18,196 nt of DNA from SIG440 sp045532055 (GCA_045532055.1 JAZSFF010000058.1:1-18196); one strand, 5' to 3'. Shown: positions 1 to 8,679, counted from the stretch's first letter. The notes: a model not told the origin generated them from the sequence alone. Numbers and translations: made by a program.

Positions 1-80
1 TTTTGACCATTTTTTATATATTATATATAATAAGGAAGATTCTCATTTTTCTCAGTCTTTTTACAATGGTTTTGAAGCAT

Positions 81-114
81 AAAGACCCCCGAAATATATC
101 AGGGGTCTTTTATT
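81..114. terminator. Hairpin terminator after rnfB, probably bidirectional
   Basis: A perfect 9-bp stem (AAAGACCCC at 81-89 with GGGGTCTTT at 102-110) encloses a 12-base AT-rich loop. It begins five bases past the rnfB stop. The T-rich tail is better on the plus strand (TCTTTTATTTT) than on the minus strand (CTTTATG). It may therefore serve both rnfB and a convergent plus-strand gene lying left of the window. The remaining bases 1-80 are AT-rich and show nothing else I can identify. Confidence 0.7.
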
Positions 115-945
115 TTATCTTTCTTCAACCTTCACTGCAACTTCAACCTCACCGTCGTTTTTTATAAGACTGATTATCTTTCTGGGACACTTTTCAACAC
201 AAACACCGCATCCGGTACACTTGGTTCCGTCAACACGGGCAAGGTTGTTCTCCACGGTAATGGCTTCACTTTCACAATTCTTGGCACAAATTCCACAGCC
301 GATACATCCAACATTACAAACCTGACGTGTTTCTTTCCCCGGTGCCTTTGATGAACAAACTACCACCGCCTTTGAGCGGTAAGGTATCCGAGTTATAACG
401 CCTCTGGGACATTCAGCAATACACGCCCCGCAGTTTGTGCACTTCTCATGGTCAACCACAGCAATGCCGTTTTGGATACTGATGGCATCAAACTGACATT
501 TTGAAACGCAAGAGCCAAATCCAAGGCAACCGAATGTACAACCCTTGATTCCGCCGCTCATTCTGTTGGCAGTATGACAGTCAATAGTTTCGTTGTTCAA
601 AAACTTATTAGGTGCCGCCTCACAGTTTCCTGAGCAGGCAACAAAAGACACCATCTTCTCCTCTTTCTGTGCCTCAACGCCCATAATTGAGGCGATTTTC
701 TCGGCCACATCATGTCCGCCCACCGGACAACCTGACACACCCGCTTCACCTTTACAAACAGCCTCGGCATAAGCCGAACAACCTGCAAAGCCACAGCCGC
801 CACAGTTTGCGCCTGGTAAAACATCGACAATCTGAGGAATTCGCTCATCCTTTTCCACAGCAAAAATTTTTGCAGCCACACTCAGGAGCGCTCCAAAAAC
901 CAACCCCATACCACCTATGGCAATAATTGGTAATAAAATATCCAT
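115..945 (-). CDS. rnfB: RnfB, iron-sulfur electron-transfer subunit of the Rnf complex
   Basis: RnfB is the cytoplasmic iron-sulfur subunit that feeds electrons from reduced ferredoxin into the Rnf complex. The 276-aa product starts with one membrane helix (about residues 5-28). A 4Fe-4S domain follows, with Cys48, Cys51, Cys56 and Cys73 in the CGGCGFAGC pattern. Several ferredoxin-type cysteine groups come next, including Cys169/172/175/179, Cys210/214/217/220/224 and Cys243/246/249/253. The ATG at 945 is preceded by AGGGGG (957-962), 11 bases away. It is the last gene of the rnfCDGEAB order usual in Clostridia, 20 bp after rnfA, and is followed at once by a terminator. The order and cysteine patterns leave little doubt. 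Confidence 0.96.
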   Translation of the reverse strand: MDILLPIIAIGGMGLVFGALLSVAAKIFAVEKDERIPQIVDVLPGANCGGCGFAGCSAYAEAVCKGEAGVSGCPVGGHDVAEKIASIMGVEAQKEEKMVSFVACSGNCEAAPNKFLNNETIDCHTANRMSGGIKGCTFGCLGFGSCVSKCQFDAISIQNGIAVVDHEKCTNCGACIAECPRGVITRIPYRSKAVVVCSSKAPGKETRQVCNVGCIGCGICAKNCESEAITVENNLARVDGTKCTGCGVCVEKCPRKIISLIKNDGEVEVAVKVEER

Positions 946-965
946 TTCAAAGTCAACCCCCTATC

Positions 966-1556
966 CTAAAAACTCAAGCCAGAAAAGCCCATAAATGCAA
1001 TGGACAAAAGGCTGGCTGTAATGAGTGTTATGGGCATACCCTTTAAAAATTCAGGTATGTCTGAGCTTTCAAGACGTTCACGCACTCCGGCAAAGAGAAC
1101 GATAGCAAGGGTAAAGCCAAGACCCGCACTTGTTCCATAAATAACAGACTTCAAAAAGCTGAGTTCTGCGCCGCCGAATTTCGTTATATTCACTATGGCA
1201 ACACCCAATACCGCACAGTTTGTGGTAATCAACGGCAGATATATACCAAGCGAATTATAAAGCGATGGTATAGACTTTTGCAAGAACATTTCTACAAACT
1301 GCACCAGAACTGCAATTACCAGAATAAATGCGATGGTCTGCAGATACTCAATCCCAAAAAGCACCAGAAGTTGCTGTACTGCCCATGTGATTGCAGAGGC
1401 ACACGCCATAACAAACACAACGGCAAATCCCATGCCGAGGGCAGTCTCAACCTTCTTTGAAACCCCAAGGAAAGGACAAATTCCAAGGAACTGAACAAGA
1501 ACAAAATTCTGTATAAGAATGGCTCCTATACTTATAACAAGCAAATCTCTAATCAA
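966..1556 (-). CDS. rnfA: RnfA, integral membrane subunit of the Rnf complex (TTG start)
   Basis: RnfA is a six-helix membrane subunit that pairs with RnfE. In related Rnf/NQR complexes the pair holds an intramembrane iron-sulfur centre between conserved cysteines. Here the candidate ligands are Cys27 in FLGICPFLG and Cys114 in TTNCAVLG. The reading frame extends to an ATG at 1589, but that would add 11 basic and glycine-rich residues before the family's usual N terminus. A TTG at 1556 has AAGGGGG (1566-1572) nine bases upstream and gives 196 residues, close to the family's usual length. This start overlaps the rnfE stop by 8 bp (TTGATTAG), which suggests translational coupling. The family call is secure; the start is inferred. 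Confidence 0.95.
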   Translation of the reverse strand: MIRDLLVISIGAILIQNFVLVQFLGICPFLGVSKKVETALGMGFAVVFVMACASAITWAVQQLLVLFGIEYLQTIAFILVIAVLVQFVEMFLQKSIPSLYNSLGIYLPLITTNCAVLGVAIVNITKFGGAELSFLKSVIYGTSAGLGFTLAIVLFAGVRERLESSDIPEFLKGMPITLITASLLSIAFMGFSGLSF

Positions 1557-2154
1557 TTTTGTCCGCCCCCTTCCTCTTTGTTGAAACAATGTTTATAACC
1601 ATAACAACAAGGCCAAGAGTCAAAAATGCCCCCGGTGGCAAAATCATAATGGTCATTGGTTGAAATCCGTTGCCAAAAATGGGAAATCCAAAGATTGAAC
1701 CAGCGCCCAGAAGTTCCCTTATGCTACCAATAACACAAAGTGCCGCAGTAAATCCAAGACCCATACCCAATCCGTCAACTGCAGACTTCACAAAGCCGTT
1801 TTTTGATGCAAACGCCTCAGCACGGCCAAGGATAATACAGTTAACAACAATCAGGGGGATATAAAGCCCCAATGATTCGGATATGCTTGGTGCATATGCT
1901 TTAAGCACCATTTCAACAATGGTAACAAAGCTGGCAATTACTACAACATATGCCGCAATTCTTACCTTGTCAGGAATAAACTTGCGCAGCAACGAGATAA
2001 ATATATTGGCACATACCAGAACCGCCATAGTAGAAAGGCCCATGCCCAGACCGTTTACAGCCGCAGTTGTGACCGCCAACGTGGGACACATGCCAAGGAA
2101 CAATACAAATGTAGGATTTTCTTTCAAAATACCATTTAAAAATATCTTCTTCAT
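1549..2154 (-). CDS. rnfE: RnfE, integral membrane subunit of the Rnf complex
   Basis: RnfE is the second six-helix membrane subunit, a paralogue of RnfA inserted in the opposite orientation. The 201-aa product has the matching cysteine motifs FLGMCPTLA (Cys23) and VVNCIILG (Cys106), expected to complete the intramembrane iron-sulfur site with RnfA. Hydrophobic segments cover most of the chain and it ends in a short charged tail (KRKGADKID). The ATG overlaps the rnfG stop by one base (TAATG), and AAGGGGG lies about 13 bases upstream, so its translation is probably coupled to rnfG. Its 3' end overlaps rnfA. Confidence 0.95.
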   Translation of the reverse strand: MKKIFLNGILKENPTFVLFLGMCPTLAVTTAAVNGLGMGLSTMAVLVCANIFISLLRKFIPDKVRIAAYVVVIASFVTIVEMVLKAYAPSISESLGLYIPLIVVNCIILGRAEAFASKNGFVKSAVDGLGMGLGFTAALCVIGSIRELLGAGSIFGFPIFGNGFQPMTIMILPPGAFLTLGLVVMVINIVSTKRKGADKID

Positions 2155-2825
2155 TATTCCACGGCACCCCCTTCTGTCACGGCCTCACCTATCTGTGCCT
2201 CTGTTTCCTGCTTTATTTCTTCAAATTTCTTTGCAGTCTCCTCTGCCGCAGCTGCCGCACTTTCGCTTTTTTCAGCGGCAGCCTCAACCGCCGCATTGAC
2301 GCAAGTGGTAACAGCCTTTGACGTTACTGTAGCACTGGCTATAGCCGAAATCTGACCCTCTTTTGCCTGACCTTTCACAACCTCAAGTCCGCCCTTTGTT
2401 CCCTCAAACTGTCCGGCAAAGCTTGGCTTTGACGCATTTGCACCAAGTCCTGCAGTCTCAGAGGATTCCAAAATCTGAATTCTGGTAACAGCCAAACCCT
2501 TATCAATTCCCACCATTACCTTTATATCTCCGCCATATCCTGCATTTGAAACAGCTGTTACAACATAACCCACTGTTTCAGCGTCAGCAAGAGCGATATT
2601 GAATTTCTCAATGGCAACTCCCTCAATGTCTGTTTCGGGAGCATCCAAACTTTTGAACTCTTTCGCCTCAGGAAGCACTGTGCGAAGAGCTTCGTTTTCT
2701 GCTCTGGCAGAATTTTCTGCAATAACCGGAGCTGTCACCTTGTTGACAAAAGCAAGACAAAGTGCCGCTACTGCTGTTATTATAAAAAGTTTAAGGGATA
2801 CTATGATTGCGTCTTTTCCAAACAT
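2154..2825 (-). CDS. rnfG: RnfG, flavin-carrying subunit of the Rnf complex
   Basis: RnfG is anchored by one N-terminal helix (about residues 7-27), and its FMN-binding domain faces outward. In the family, FMN is attached to a threonine in an SGAT-type motif. Here the motif reads SAIASATVTS, with the candidate flavin threonine at 166, so the usual glycine is replaced by serine. The last 40 or so residues are rich in Ala, Glu and Lys and look like an extra helix or coiled coil. I chose the second ATG, at 2825, because it overlaps the rnfD stop as TGATG and lies nine bases after AAAGGGGG. The ATG at 2831 is only three bases from that site. This gives 223 residues. Confidence 0.93.
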   Translation of the reverse strand: MFGKDAIIVSLKLFIITAVAALCLAFVNKVTAPVIAENSARAENEALRTVLPEAKEFKSLDAPETDIEGVAIEKFNIALADAETVGYVVTAVSNAGYGGDIKVMVGIDKGLAVTRIQILESSETAGLGANASKPSFAGQFEGTKGGLEVVKGQAKEGQISAIASATVTSKAVTTCVNAAVEAAAEKSESAAAAAEETAKKFEEIKQETEAQIGEAVTEGGAVE

Positions 2826-3829
2826 CAGCATTTGCCCCCTTTCACCTTTTTAGCTACGCCAAATCTCTTGGGAGCAGTAAATTTGTCAATAAGAGGCGAT
2901 GCAACATTCATCAGCAAGATTGCATATGATACGCCCTCGGGGTATCCGCCATAAAGTCTTATCACCGATGTAATTATACCGCAGCCTATACCAAAAACAA
3001 TCTGACCCTTTTTTGTATACGGGGTGGTAACATAATCCGTTGCCATAAAAAACGCACCCAGCATAAGTCCACCCGAAAGAATGTGAAGAAGCGGGTCGCC
3101 TGTGAACAAACCATTCTCTCCACCAAATATAAATGTCATAATCGCAACAGTGATTATATAACAAGCCGGAATCTTGATGCTTATAACACCTCTTATCAGC
3201 AAATATGCAGCACCTATCAAAATTGCTAAAGTAGAAACCTCACCTATGCATCCCCCAATGTTTCCAAGGAACAAATCAAGATAGGATGGAAGTCCCTCAA
3301 AAGCGCCCTCTTTGATAATGGTCAAGGGTGTTGCTGTTGTGACCGCATCTGCATTTGAGAATAAACTAATTTTCGCAAATGGCGGTGTCCATGTGGTCAT
3401 TGCCTGTGCCCATGATGTAAGCAAAAATGCACGTGCCGCAAGAGCCGGATTCATAAAATTGTGACCTATACCACCAAAGAATTGTTTTACCACAATTATA
3501 GCAAACAGCGAGCCAATAACCGCCATCCAAAACGGCATTGTAACCGGCAGATTAAGTGCCAGCAAAAGACCTGTAACTACTGCACTCAAATCACCTACAG
3601 ACGATGGTTTCTTGAGCAATTTGCACCATGCCCATTCAAATAACACAGATGACAGAACACAAACCACAGCCAACACCAAAGCTCTGCATCCAAAAACCCA
3701 AATACCTGCAATCAATGCAGGAACCAGAGCTATTACCACATCAAGCATAATTCCTGATGTTGTCTTTCCCGATCTGGAATGAGGAGACTCAGTAACAATA
3801 AGTTTTTCGTTGATATTCTGAAGTGCCAT
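2825..3829 (-). CDS. rnfD: RnfD, membrane flavin subunit of the Rnf complex
   Basis: RnfD is a multi-helix membrane protein of the NqrB/RnfD family and carries a covalently bound FMN. The 334-aa product shows the flavin site VTTATPLT with Thr167 as the likely attachment residue. It also has the conserved GHNFMNPALAAR segment (122-133) and GGYPEGVSYAILLMN (294-308). The frame stays open upstream to 3943, but that stretch runs back into rnfC. The ATG at 3829 begins MALQNINEKL, overlaps the rnfC stop as TAATG, and has AAAAGGGGG ten bases upstream, so it is the better start. It ends overlapping rnfG by one base. Confidence 0.95.
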   Translation of the reverse strand: MALQNINEKLIVTESPHSRSGKTTSGIMLDVVIALVPALIAGIWVFGCRALVLAVVCVLSSVLFEWAWCKLLKKPSSVGDLSAVVTGLLLALNLPVTMPFWMAVIGSLFAIIVVKQFFGGIGHNFMNPALAARAFLLTSWAQAMTTWTPPFAKISLFSNADAVTTATPLTIIKEGAFEGLPSYLDLFLGNIGGCIGEVSTLAILIGAAYLLIRGVISIKIPACYIITVAIMTFIFGGENGLFTGDPLLHILSGGLMLGAFFMATDYVTTPYTKKGQIVFGIGCGIITSVIRLYGGYPEGVSYAILLMNVASPLIDKFTAPKRFGVAKKVKGGKC

Positions 3830-5199
3830 TACTTTGTCGCCCCCTTTTCTGCTTTCATAAGTTTTGCCTTGCCCGTCCTTATATGCTGAACCGGATTTTG
3901 TTCCGCCGGACAAACATATGCACAGGAACCGCATTGCATACAATCTGTTATATTCAGTTTCTTCAGTCGTTCCAAATCATTAGCCGCAACTGCCTCTTTT
4001 ATTTGATTCGGCAACAGATTCATAGGACATGCATCAACGCACTTTCCGCACCTAAGACAGTTTTGACGTTTCGAGATTGCTGCCAATTTTTCACTGAAGA
4101 CCAGAATACCGGATGTTCCCTTTGCCACCGGAACATCCGTCCACGGTGTAGCCACCCCCATCAACGGGCCACCAATAATAACCTTTTGTGCAGTAAGGTC
4201 AAATTCCCCACAGGCAGCAAGAACATCTTCAATATTAGTACCCACACGCACTCTGAAATTAGCTGGTTTTTTAATGCAATCTCCACTAACTGTTACAATT
4301 CTTCGGCAAACCGGCATTCCATAAAGAAGTGCTCTTGCAATAGCCGCACAAGTGTCAATGTTGTCAACCACAACACCTACATCCATTGGCAACTTGCCCG
4401 GAGGCACACTGCGTCCAGTAACCGCCTTTATAAGGTGTTTTTCAGACCCCTGAGGATATTTGGTCTTTACCTTTACAACCTTTATTTTCACCTCTGTCTC
4501 TTTTTCTGCAAGCTCGGTCACTTTGGCAATAGCATCAGGCTTGTTTGTCTCTATTGCAATATACCCTTCTTTCAGATCAAAGAGTTTCATTATTATTTTA
4601 AGACCCTCTATAACCTCGTCAGGTGTTTCAAGCATTACACGGTGGTCAGATGTAAGATAAGGTTCACACTCCGCACCATTGACAATGGCATATTTAATCT
4701 TCTTTTCCGGCGGAGGACTGAGTTTTACATGGGTAGGGAATGTAGCTCCACCCATGCCCACCATTCCGGCCTCACGAATAACCTCTACTATCTCAGCAGG
4801 GGACATTTCCCGCCAATTTTTGCCCTTGACCTCAGGATGCAATTCATCCAATCCGTCATTCTCTATAACAATAGAATTAACCTTTACTCCTGTATGATGT
4901 TTTCTTGGTTCTATAGCTTTAACTGTACCCGAAACAGACGAATGAATGTTTGCAGAAACATATCCACCGGCCTCCGCAATCTTCTGTCCCATCAGAACCC
5001 TGTCCCCTACCTGGACACAAGGCACAGCAGGTGCACCAAGGTGCATCTGGACAGGAAACACCATCTCATCCGATGGTGGCAAATCAACAATCGGTTTGCG
5101 GCAAGTACTCTCTTTCATATCATCAGGATGAATTCCTCCCCTAAAGGTATATGCATCCATGCCCAACCACTTCTTCAAATTCTCAAATGACATATTCAC
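3829..5199 (-). CDS. rnfC: RnfC, NADH/FMN and 4Fe-4S subunit of the Rnf complex (GTG start)
   Basis: RnfC is the peripheral cytoplasmic subunit thought to exchange electrons with NAD(H). The 456-aa product has an N-terminal barrel-sandwich-like region. It then shows the flavin/NADH motifs GMGGATFPT (148-156) and NGAECEP (174-180), followed by a SLBB-like segment near residues 310-350. Two 4Fe-4S motifs end the chain: Cys381/384/387/391 and Cys420/423/426/430. The GTG at 5199 lies seven bases after AGGAGG; the ATG two codons later is 13 bases away and less well placed. It is the first gene of the rnf block and lies 30 bp after the helicase-loader gene with no convincing promoter between. Confidence 0.96.
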   Translation of the reverse strand: MNMSFENLKKWLGMDAYTFRGGIHPDDMKESTCRKPIVDLPPSDEMVFPVQMHLGAPAVPCVQVGDRVLMGQKIAEAGGYVSANIHSSVSGTVKAIEPRKHHTGVKVNSIVIENDGLDELHPEVKGKNWREMSPAEIVEVIREAGMVGMGGATFPTHVKLSPPPEKKIKYAIVNGAECEPYLTSDHRVMLETPDEVIEGLKIIMKLFDLKEGYIAIETNKPDAIAKVTELAEKETEVKIKVVKVKTKYPQGSEKHLIKAVTGRSVPPGKLPMDVGVVVDNIDTCAAIARALLYGMPVCRRIVTVSGDCIKKPANFRVRVGTNIEDVLAACGEFDLTAQKVIIGGPLMGVATPWTDVPVAKGTSGILVFSEKLAAISKRQNCLRCGKCVDACPMNLLPNQIKEAVAANDLERLKKLNITDCMQCGSCAYVCPAEQNPVQHIRTGKAKLMKAEKGATK

Positions 5200-5229
5200 A
5201 ACAACTCCTCCTTGTCAAATGCCATGTTT

Positions 5230-6192
5230 CTATCTTGAACGTTTAATCTTTCTTATATCGTCGCCCAATGTTTGAAGGATTTTATACTCTCCCACAAAAC
5301 GTGATGTGATTCTTTCACTGTAATTTGCAGATAAGGTTTCAAAGCTGAGATTTGTAGATATCACCGTACTCTTTCCGGCAATTATCCTGGAATTGATTAT
5401 ATCAAACAGCGCTGCCGCAGTAAACTGTGTAACAAATTCTGTCCCCAAATCATCAATAATGAGCAAATCAACATCATACACATATTTCACGATATCTCGT
5501 GCATCCTCATCACCTTTGCCGAATTTTTCGCCTTCAAACAATTCAAACAGTCTGAACGCAGTCTGATAATACACCGTCTTGCCACGTTCCAGTGCACGGT
5601 TTGCAATACAGCTGGAGACAAAAGTCTTGCCCGTACCTGCATTGCCCATAAGCAGCATATTTTCTCCGGTTTTTTCAAAATTCTCGGCAAAGCTGTATGC
5701 CTTGTCACACACAATCTGCATAACCTGCATAACCTTTTGGCTTTTCTCACCCTGCCCCGCGAACAATGACATATCAAAGTTTTCAAACGTCTGGCCACGC
5801 ATATGCTCGGTAAGATTTGAATTTGCACTTATATGCTTGGAAATGAGATTCTTAAGACAGCCACAGCGTTTACCCTCCACAAATCCGGTGTCGCGACACT
5901 CTTTGCAATTATATATCTCGTCAAGGTAGTCTCCGCTGAAACCATTTTGCACAAGCAATTCTGTCTTTTTTTTCTGCAGGGATTGTATGCTCTTTTTTAT
6001 ATCTTCAAAATCCTTGCACTTGTTGAGAACGCAACCAAGCAAACGTGTCCCGTTCTTCACCAATTCGGTCTCCACTTCAGAAAACCGGGGGATTTGAGTG
6101 CAAACCTCCATGTGTCTGCGTGACTGTTCTGCCTGATTTTTGAGGCGAATATCCTCAAGCTCTTTGTTTGCAAGTACATAAGCTGATTCCAT
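5230..6192 (-). CDS. Helicase-loader ATPase of the DnaI/DnaC family
   Basis: This AAA+ protein is expected to load the replicative helicase at the origin or at stalled forks. The N-terminal half is helical and carries a zinc-ribbon-like cysteine set (Cys96, Cys99, Cys110, Cys112 in the pattern CKECRDTGF...CGC) typical of clostridial loaders. The ATPase half has Walker A GNAGTGKT (183-190), Walker B LLIIDD (243-248), a sensor STN (279-281) and a candidate arginine finger at Arg298. The frame opens at a GTG at 6201 that overlaps the dnaD-like stop. The ATG at 6192 is ten bases after GGGAG and is the more credible start, giving 320 residues. Pairing with a DnaD-like gene supports the role. DnaI and DnaC names are used inconsistently, so I give no symbol. 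Confidence 0.9.
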   Translation of the reverse strand: MESAYVLANKELEDIRLKNQAEQSRRHMEVCTQIPRFSEVETELVKNGTRLLGCVLNKCKDFEDIKKSIQSLQKKKTELLVQNGFSGDYLDEIYNCKECRDTGFVEGKRCGCLKNLISKHISANSNLTEHMRGQTFENFDMSLFAGQGEKSQKVMQVMQIVCDKAYSFAENFEKTGENMLLMGNAGTGKTFVSSCIANRALERGKTVYYQTAFRLFELFEGEKFGKGDEDARDIVKYVYDVDLLIIDDLGTEFVTQFTAAALFDIINSRIIAGKSTVISTNLSFETLSANYSERITSRFVGEYKILQTLGDDIRKIKRSR

Positions 6193-6197
6193 AACTC

Positions 6198-7190
6198 TCA
6201 CTCTCCCAGCATATCTTCAAGTATTTTTTCTGCAAAGTCGGAATAATCCGGTTTGTTTGTGTCCTCATAGTTGTTGAACTTACTCTTTTTGTCGCCACTG
6301 CGTTCACAAACCGGAGCATTCTTCAACTTAAACAAGGTTTCATGTTCTTTTATCTCTTCAACAGTCTCAAGTCCCTCATCAAGCCAGCTCATAATAATTT
6401 TGTTCATATACGCCCAACTCAGCTTGCCAGTGGCAGCAACAGTTCTGTCATAGGCCTCTGTAATCATGGGGATAGGCACATTTTTCTCAAATGTCCACAG
6501 ACTGATATACTTCTTCTCCGTCTGGGTAAGTGCCCTGTCATAAATTCCAAGCACTCCCCGGATTTTGCCCTCATTGGACAACTTCATCTCAATCTCTTTG
6601 ATATATTCCTCAGCACTCTCATATGTATTGATGCCCTTGTCCGCCCAGTCAATAGCAACCGTCTCAAGATACCTTTTGCCAATTTTCCCCTGACCCTTTG
6701 CAAACCTGAGTAGCATTATAACAACCTCAACCGGCAACCCCAGCCAGTCAACAAAGGAATAAATCATTTCAAAATCTGATGGGCTGAGTAACTTTTCCAG
6801 GATTTTTTCAGCCTGCTTAAACAGGTAATCAATGTTGCCGTTCACCAGTGCCGCAGCATCAATTTCCGCAGAATCATAAGATGGTCTTGTCCTGAGCCTT
6901 GCCGCAACAGACAAACCTTTTGTGGATTGGGGTTTTTCCTCCTCTGCCTCGGGGAAACAATAACCGTCTCCGCATTCTTTCAGAACCTCAGCAGTAACCC
7001 AAAAGTCAATAGCCTCCCGCACTGCGTCAATTTTTATATGTAATTTCCCCGATATATCTGCCGCGCTCATAACTTTTCCGCTCTTTTTAAAATTGCTCAG
7101 TGCATATATGTAAACTTGCAGATATTCCGCCTTTGCCAGCCTGCCCCATTTTTCAACAAAGCTGAACTCCAGTTCAAAACCTTTTGACAT
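6198..7190 (-). CDS. DnaD-domain replication initiation (primosome) protein
   Basis: DnaD-family proteins bind DNA and help recruit the helicase loader in low-GC Gram-positive bacteria. The 330-aa product has a helical N-terminal region resembling a winged-helix domain (about 10-80). A variable linker follows, then two copies of the DnaD C-terminal signature YxxxIxxxW: Tyr174-Val178-Trp182 and Tyr261-Ile265-Trp269. Each copy is followed by a Gly-(Ile/Leu)-x-Thr turn. Having two copies in tandem is a known arrangement in Clostridia. The ATG at 7190 follows GGAG by seven bases. Its stop overlaps the start region of the loader gene, so the two proteins are probably made together and act together. 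Confidence 0.9.
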   Translation of the reverse strand: MSKGFELEFSFVEKWGRLAKAEYLQVYIYALSNFKKSGKVMSAADISGKLHIKIDAVREAIDFWVTAEVLKECGDGYCFPEAEEEKPQSTKGLSVAARLRTRPSYDSAEIDAAALVNGNIDYLFKQAEKILEKLLSPSDFEMIYSFVDWLGLPVEVVIMLLRFAKGQGKIGKRYLETVAIDWADKGINTYESAEEYIKEIEMKLSNEGKIRGVLGIYDRALTQTEKKYISLWTFEKNVPIPMITEAYDRTVAATGKLSWAYMNKIIMSWLDEGLETVEEIKEHETLFKLKNAPVCERSGDKKSKFNNYEDTNKPDYSDFAEKILEDMLGE

Positions 7191-7238
7191 ACCTTTTCTC
7201 CATTTATAAAAAACGTATCTTTTCCTATTTTATATATA

Positions 7239-8633
7239 TTATTTGCCAACACAAAATTGTTGGAACACTGTATCAATAATCTCGTCCTGTACTGTCATAC
7301 CGGTAACCTCTCCCAAAGCCTCTATCACTTCTTCAAGGTCTACATACAGCATATCCGCAGGCATTCCCGACATCAGGCTTTCTTTCATCCCTGTTGCAAT
7401 GCTTCTTGCTTTAATCAATGCGTTTTTTTGTCGGTCATTGGATATAAACACATCATCTTTTTCAATTCCTCCTGTAAGGAACATCTCTGTTATCTTTTTC
7501 TCAAGCTCCTCAATTCCTCTTGCTTCACCACTTTTGGGGGTTGCAGTAAGAACAAAACTATCCGCTCCCACGCTCAGTCTCTCCGCAAAACACATTTCGT
7601 CCACTGCCAATCCCTTGTCCGTCTTATTTAATATAACTATTACGTTTCTGCCACGAGTATACTCGAAAATTTTCATATCTTCTTCAGAGACTTCCTGAGA
7701 TGCATCAAGAACAAAAAGACAAAGGTCTGCACTCTCAATATTTTCCTTTGCCTTTTCAATACCTATTTTTTCTACCGAATTTTCACTCTCCCTGATTCCT
7801 GCCGTATCAATCAGTCTGAGAGCCACTCCGCCTATATTTACATACTCTTCAATTATATCCCTCGTTGTTCCCGGTACATCAGTAACAATAGCACGTTCTG
7901 CACGGCTGAGTGCATTTAAAAGAGAGGACTTTCCCACATTGGGACGTCCTGCAATAACCGTCATAATTCCGTCACGCATTAATCTGCCCTTTGAAAATCC
8001 TCCCAGCAGTTCATCAATTTCTGTACATATTTCATCAATCTGCAAACTAAGTCTTTCCTGAGGTATATCATCAATTTCGTCAGGATAATCCGCAACAGCA
8101 GAAATATTGGCAGCAAACAAAACTGCCTTATCCCTGATTTTGTTTACCTTTTCAGAGAGCTTGCCGGAAAGCATACGTGCAGCATTTGACTGACCCATTG
8201 AAGATTTTGCGTGAATCAGGTCAATAACGGCCTCTGCCCCCATAAGGTCAGTTTTGCCGTTTACAAACGCACGTCTTGTAAACTCTCCTGCCTCCGCCTG
8301 TCTCACTCCCGCACGAAAGAGTTCCTCAAGAACCGACTCTGCCGCAAAATATCCACCATGACAGTTTATTTCCACAACGTCCTCACCGGTATATGAGCGG
8401 GGGCTTCTCATGACAGCAACCAATGCCTCATCAAGGATTTCACCGTTGTCTGTCTTTTTTATCTCAGAAAGTGTGAGCTTATGACTCTCAAGTTGAGAAA
8501 TGGTCTTTCCACATTTAGGAAAGGCAATCTTTTCACAGATAGCCTCTGCATCCGAACCGCTTATTCTTATAATAGCTATCCCACCCACCCCAATAGGTGT
8601 TGCGATAGCCGCAATGGTATCAAACGCTTTCAT
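7239..8633 (-). CDS. mnmE: MnmE, tRNA wobble-uridine modification GTPase
   Basis: MnmE works with MnmG to install the (carboxymethyl)aminomethyl group on U34 of certain tRNAs. The 464-aa protein has the N-terminal formyl-THF-binding region with YTGED (81-85). Its GTPase domain shows G1 GRPNVGKSS (229-237), G2 GTTRD (255-259), G3 DTAG (276-279) and G4 NKTD (336-339). The invariant C-terminal CxGK is present as CVGK (461-464). Length and motifs are normal. The ATG at 8633 follows GGAG by six bases. In many Firmicutes this gene follows jag, but here it lies on the other side of the spacer, directly after dnaA, and mnmG is not in the window. Confidence 0.97.
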   Translation of the reverse strand: MKAFDTIAAIATPIGVGGIAIIRISGSDAEAICEKIAFPKCGKTISQLESHKLTLSEIKKTDNGEILDEALVAVMRSPRSYTGEDVVEINCHGGYFAAESVLEELFRAGVRQAEAGEFTRRAFVNGKTDLMGAEAVIDLIHAKSSMGQSNAARMLSGKLSEKVNKIRDKAVLFAANISAVADYPDEIDDIPQERLSLQIDEICTEIDELLGGFSKGRLMRDGIMTVIAGRPNVGKSSLLNALSRAERAIVTDVPGTTRDIIEEYVNIGGVALRLIDTAGIRESENSVEKIGIEKAKENIESADLCLFVLDASQEVSEEDMKIFEYTRGRNVIVILNKTDKGLAVDEMCFAERLSVGADSFVLTATPKSGEARGIEELEKKITEMFLTGGIEKDDVFISNDRQKNALIKARSIATGMKESLMSGMPADMLYVDLEEVIEALGEVTGMTVQDEIIDTVFQQFCVGK

Positions 8634-8679
8634 ATTTTTCTCCGTTTAAACCAAAACCCCATTCAGACGTTATTGGTTA

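Noticed and set aside
1883..2299. Plus-strand frame of 138 codons opposite rnfE and rnfG
   Set aside because: It crosses two well-supported minus-strand genes, has no recognisable domain and no ribosome binding site.
3823..5190. Open frame of 455 codons on the plus strand opposite rnfC
   Set aside because: It is antisense to a clear RnfC, has no ribosome site, and its translation is a Cys/His/Asn-rich mix with no family pattern. It is an effect of codon bias in rnfC.
8634..8679. TTGATA at the end of dnaA as a -35 for an mnmE promoter
   Set aside because: The bases 17 positions further on read GGGGTT, so there is no -10; cotranscription with dnaA is simpler.
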